From: an uncultured Clostridia bacterium
GTDB lineage: Bacteria; Bacillota; Clostridia; Oscillospirales; Oscillospiraceae
Direction: 5' to 3'
Assembly (NCBI GenBank): GCA_937892865.1
Contig: CALBJG010000110.1
Location: 1 to 7,179 of the forward strand
Length of the DNA stretch: 7,179 bases
Part shown: piece by piece, positions 5,450 to 7,179 of the stretch
Numbering within the stretch: position 1 is the stretch's first letter
Layout: every line of letters begins with the position of its first letter
Translations under genes and position numbers: made by a program
The notes under the pieces: generated by a model
What the model was told of the DNA's origin: nothing
Database searches by the model: none
What the model saw: only the letters and a program-made list of their open reading frames with translations

Positions 5450-6703
5450 TCACAGAAGTGCGTTCAGCTGGCGGAAAACCGCGTCGGCGATCTGATCATA
5501 ACCTTCTGCGGAAGGGTGCACTCCGTTTGACTGAACTGTTTCGGTTATCCGGGAGCGGGAATTGACCTGCCGGGTAATGGTAGGATAACTGTATTCGCTG
5601 TCAAACTGACCGGCAAGACTGATGGCGTACACATTCTCATATTCTTTGCACAATTCCTGATACCAGGAATCGACAGAAAATGCAAATTTTAGTTTTTCGT
5701 AGTAATTCCAGTTTGCGCCATAGTTCATGCCAAAGCCGTCCTGACTGGAAGGGGGATTGGGCGCAACCAGAACGATCTTGCAATCCGGCTGATCCCTACG
5801 GAGATTGCCAATAAATATCCGTACCTGTTCCTGAATATGGTCCTTATCATGCTTCCAGTTGTTCCAGCCAAGGAGTATTACGCAAATATCGATTTGGGGT
5901 ACGCCCAGCTTTTCGGCATAAGCCGTAAAATCCACACGGTCTTTATCCAGATTCCAGAAAGGATTTCCGGCGGCATCCGCCACCTTCGTATAAGAAATAT
6001 CTTTGTGGTCATTCCCTCCGCTTACATAGCGCAGAATACCGCTTTCGGGCAGATCCCCATTGCATTTGTCTGTTACGATTTTTATGCGGTGGGCTTCGAT
6101 GGTCTCCAGCTTCCACTGGGAAAAACCGTCTGTATAAACGCTGTGCTGATCCAGATCGGTTTTGCCGTGGTCGCCGTAAATGTACCGGATGCAGGTAGTC
6201 CTGGGGGATTTGCTGTTATAGCTTTCCCATTGCCAGCCGCCGTAGCCCTCAAAGCAGGCGCCGGATTGGCCCTGGCAGGTGCCCACAAAGGCAATGTTAT
6301 GCAGGGAAAGACCTGCAGGGGTACCGCCGCTGCCGCACAAACGGCGCAGGCACTCTGACGGCCAATGCCCGTTAACGGTGATGCTGTCACCCACGCAAAG
6401 AATATGGGTTTTCTTTTCCGGGGAAGAAGCCGTGGGATTCACCGCAAGGCTTACATCCCGCTGCTCCAAAACATTGCCGTAATCGTCGGATAATTGGAAA
6501 GCCAAAATATGCTCGCCAACATCGGCAGCCGTCGGCGTAAACACATATTTACGACGATAAGCTGCCCCTTTGGGGCAGCTTACCTTTATATGATAGTGAT
6601 AGGGATCGTTGGCTAAAATCACGCCGCGGTAGAATAATTCAAATGTATCTCCCACCACAAGGGGGTATGTCTCAGGTAAATTGAGCCATTTCTTTTCGTT
6701 CAT
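5450..6703 (-). CDS. SGNH/GDSL hydrolase with N-terminal beta-sandwich domain (probable carbohydrate esterase)
   Basis: A 417-residue protein without a signal peptide or membrane span, so probably cytoplasmic. Residues about 12-90 look like an Ig-like beta-sandwich (FTPTAADVGEHILAFQLSD..., ending SLAVNP). The SGNH hydrolase domain follows: block I is ILCVGDSIT (101-109) with nucleophile Ser107; GYGGW (153-157) supplies the block II glycine; block III is LLGWNNW (277-283) with the oxyanion Asn281; block V is SNGVHPSAEGYDQIA (392-406) with His396. The residue three before that His, normally the catalytic Asp, is Asn393. The long insertion (about 158-265) is rich in aromatic residues, consistent with a carbohydrate or glycan ester substrate such as an acetylated sugar; the exact substrate is unknown. 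It lies 48 bases downstream of a Gfo/Idh/MocA oxidoreductase gene on the same strand with no terminator between, so it is likely the second gene of a sugar-metabolism operon. AGAGG (6711-6715) is its ribosome binding site. Confidence 0.85.
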   Translation of the reverse strand: MNEKKWLNLPETYPLVVGDTFELFYRGVILANDPYHYHIKVSCPKGAAYRRKYVFTPTAADVGEHILAFQLSDDYGNVLEQRDVSLAVNPTASSPEKKTHILCVGDSITVNGHWPSECLRRLCGSGGTPAGLSLHNIAFVGTCQGQSGACFEGYGGWQWESYNSKSPRTTCIRYIYGDHGKTDLDQHSVYTDGFSQWKLETIEAHRIKIVTDKCNGDLPESGILRYVSGGNDHKDISYTKVADAAGNPFWNLDKDRVDFTAYAEKLGVPQIDICVILLGWNNWKHDKDHIQEQVRIFIGNLRRDQPDCKIVLVAPNPPSSQDGFGMNYGANWNYYEKLKFAFSVDSWYQELCKEYENVYAISLAGQFDSEYSYPTITRQVNSRSRITETVQSNGVHPSAEGYDQIADAVFRQLNALL

Positions 6704-6751
6704 ACTTCTACCTCTGTATTTTTTAGACCAAGATCACATATTCGGGAAATT
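6704..6751 (-). other. Intergenic spacer inside the oxidoreductase-hydrolase operon
   Basis: This is a 48-base, A/T-rich gap. It contains no hairpin with a T-run and no convincing -35/-10 pair on the minus strand, only the AGAGG ribosome binding site at 6711-6715 of the SGNH gene. Co-transcription of the flanking genes is the simplest reading. Confidence 0.5.
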
Positions 6752-7179
6752 TTAGTTGATGCGATTATTCACGATCATTTCCATCAGGTCCATAGACTTG
6801 GCGGCATCCTCGATGTTGCACATGGGCTGGCGGCCCTCCAGAATGGCATTGACAAAATCCACATCCTCGCTCTTGTAGCCAAGGTACTGATAGCTCTGAT
6901 CGCCGCCGGCAATATCCTTGGCGGTCAGGACTTCCACATTGGTGGTATTCACACCGGCAGCGGCAGCGGAGTAAATGGATGCGCCGTCACCGTAGATGAT
7001 GGTTGCGCTCTCCTCGCGGCCGGGGAAGCCCAGATCGATAAAGGCGCTGGCGTACAGACCGTGAATTTCAAAATCGTGGATACGGGCAGCGGTCTGGTAG
7101 TTGGAACGCAGGGTACCGGTGACACCGTTGTCAAACATAACCACGCTGTTCCAGGCGTTGTCCACGGGGGAGTTGTTTT
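6752..7179 (-). CDS. Gfo/Idh/MocA family oxidoreductase, C-terminal 141 residues (5' end outside window)
   Basis: The frame is open to the window edge and stops with TAA at 6752-6754. The visible part is the C-terminal alpha/beta domain of an NAD(P)-dependent sugar or inositol dehydrogenase-like enzyme: DNAWNSVVMFDNGVTGTLRSNY is the typical strand pair of the open beta-sheet, followed by HDFEIHGLYASAFID, then the closing helix SEDVDFVNAILEGRQPMCNIEDAAKSMDLMEMI, where members end with an acidic FxxAIxxGRxP...A..xMxLxExI pattern. The N-terminal Rossmann fold and the catalytic EKP-type lysine lie outside the window, so cofactor and substrate cannot be given. The valine codon GTG at 7163-7165 is internal, because coding sequence with a good family match continues beyond it (N-N-S-P before V-D-N). 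It probably acts with the downstream SGNH hydrolase in modifying or catabolising a sugar. Confidence 0.85.
   Translation of the reverse strand, partial: NNSPVDNAWNSVVMFDNGVTGTLRSNYQTAARIHDFEIHGLYASAFIDLGFPGREESATIIYGDGASIYSAAAAGVNTTNVEVLTAKDIAGGDQSYQYLGYKSEDVDFVNAILEGRQPMCNIEDAAKSMDLMEMIVNNRIN

Noticed and set aside
5233..5565. Plus-strand open frame after guaA that could be a small gene
   Set aside because: It begins inside the guaA stop region, passes through the terminator and the hairpin repeat, and overlaps the end of the SGNH gene; its translation is Gly/Arg-rich without any domain.
7163..7165. GTG as the start codon of the oxidoreductase gene
   Set aside because: The frame stays open to the window edge and the residues before it continue the family match, so the gene begins outside the window.
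1..7179. Mobile element, phage, CRISPR or defence system
   Set aside because: No transposase, integrase, regular spaced repeats, nuclease or toxin-antitoxin pair was found; all genes have ordinary chromosomal contexts with matching promoters and terminators.

Overview
The window looks like chromosomal DNA from a Firmicutes bacterium of class Clostridia, most likely a gut anaerobe near the Oscillospiraceae/Ruminococcaceae. That placement rests on protein character, strong GGAGG-type ribosome binding sites, compact hairpin terminators and moderate GC judged by eye. It is inference, not a database match. No phage, transposase, tRNA, rRNA or CRISPR array is visible.

Layout, left to right. (1) 1-591, plus strand: the 3' end of an IscU/NifU-type Fe-S scaffold gene, then 4 bases later an Rrf2/IscR-type regulator with a cysteine cluster. 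This is the tail of an iron-sulfur assembly operon with its probable sensor last; a perfect hairpin (597-620) follows. (2) 651-2150, plus: a secreted, C-terminally membrane-anchored transglutaminase-like protein with an intact Cys-His-Asp triad, closed by a perfect bidirectional terminator (2152-2178). (3) 2180-3148, minus: a polytopic DUF975-like membrane protein, converging on the previous gene. (4) 3288-4106, plus: a DNA-binding regulator with an N-terminal XRE helix-turn-helix and a C-terminal TPR-like helical region, divergent from the membrane protein. The 139-base gap between them holds a promoter in each direction and two perfect palindromes that look like operators. (5) 4241-5242, plus: guaA for GMP synthase, reduced to the ATP-pyrophosphatase and dimerization parts. 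The glutamine amidotransferase domain is absent. It has its own strong promoter and a strong terminator. (6) 5311-5389: an intergenic block of two hairpins resembling a dispersed repeat. (7) 5450-7179, minus: an SGNH/GDSL hydrolase downstream of the C-terminal part of a Gfo/Idh/MocA-type oxidoreductase, probably one carbohydrate-related operon whose upstream part lies outside the window.

The genes are largely independent housekeeping and accessory units rather than one pathway. The functional links supported by layout are the Fe-S scaffold with IscR-like regulator, the divergent regulator with membrane protein, and the oxidoreductase with SGNH hydrolase. I see no clearly new biological system. 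The best leads are the glutamine-amidotransferase-less GMP synthase and the palindromes between the divergent regulator and membrane protein genes.
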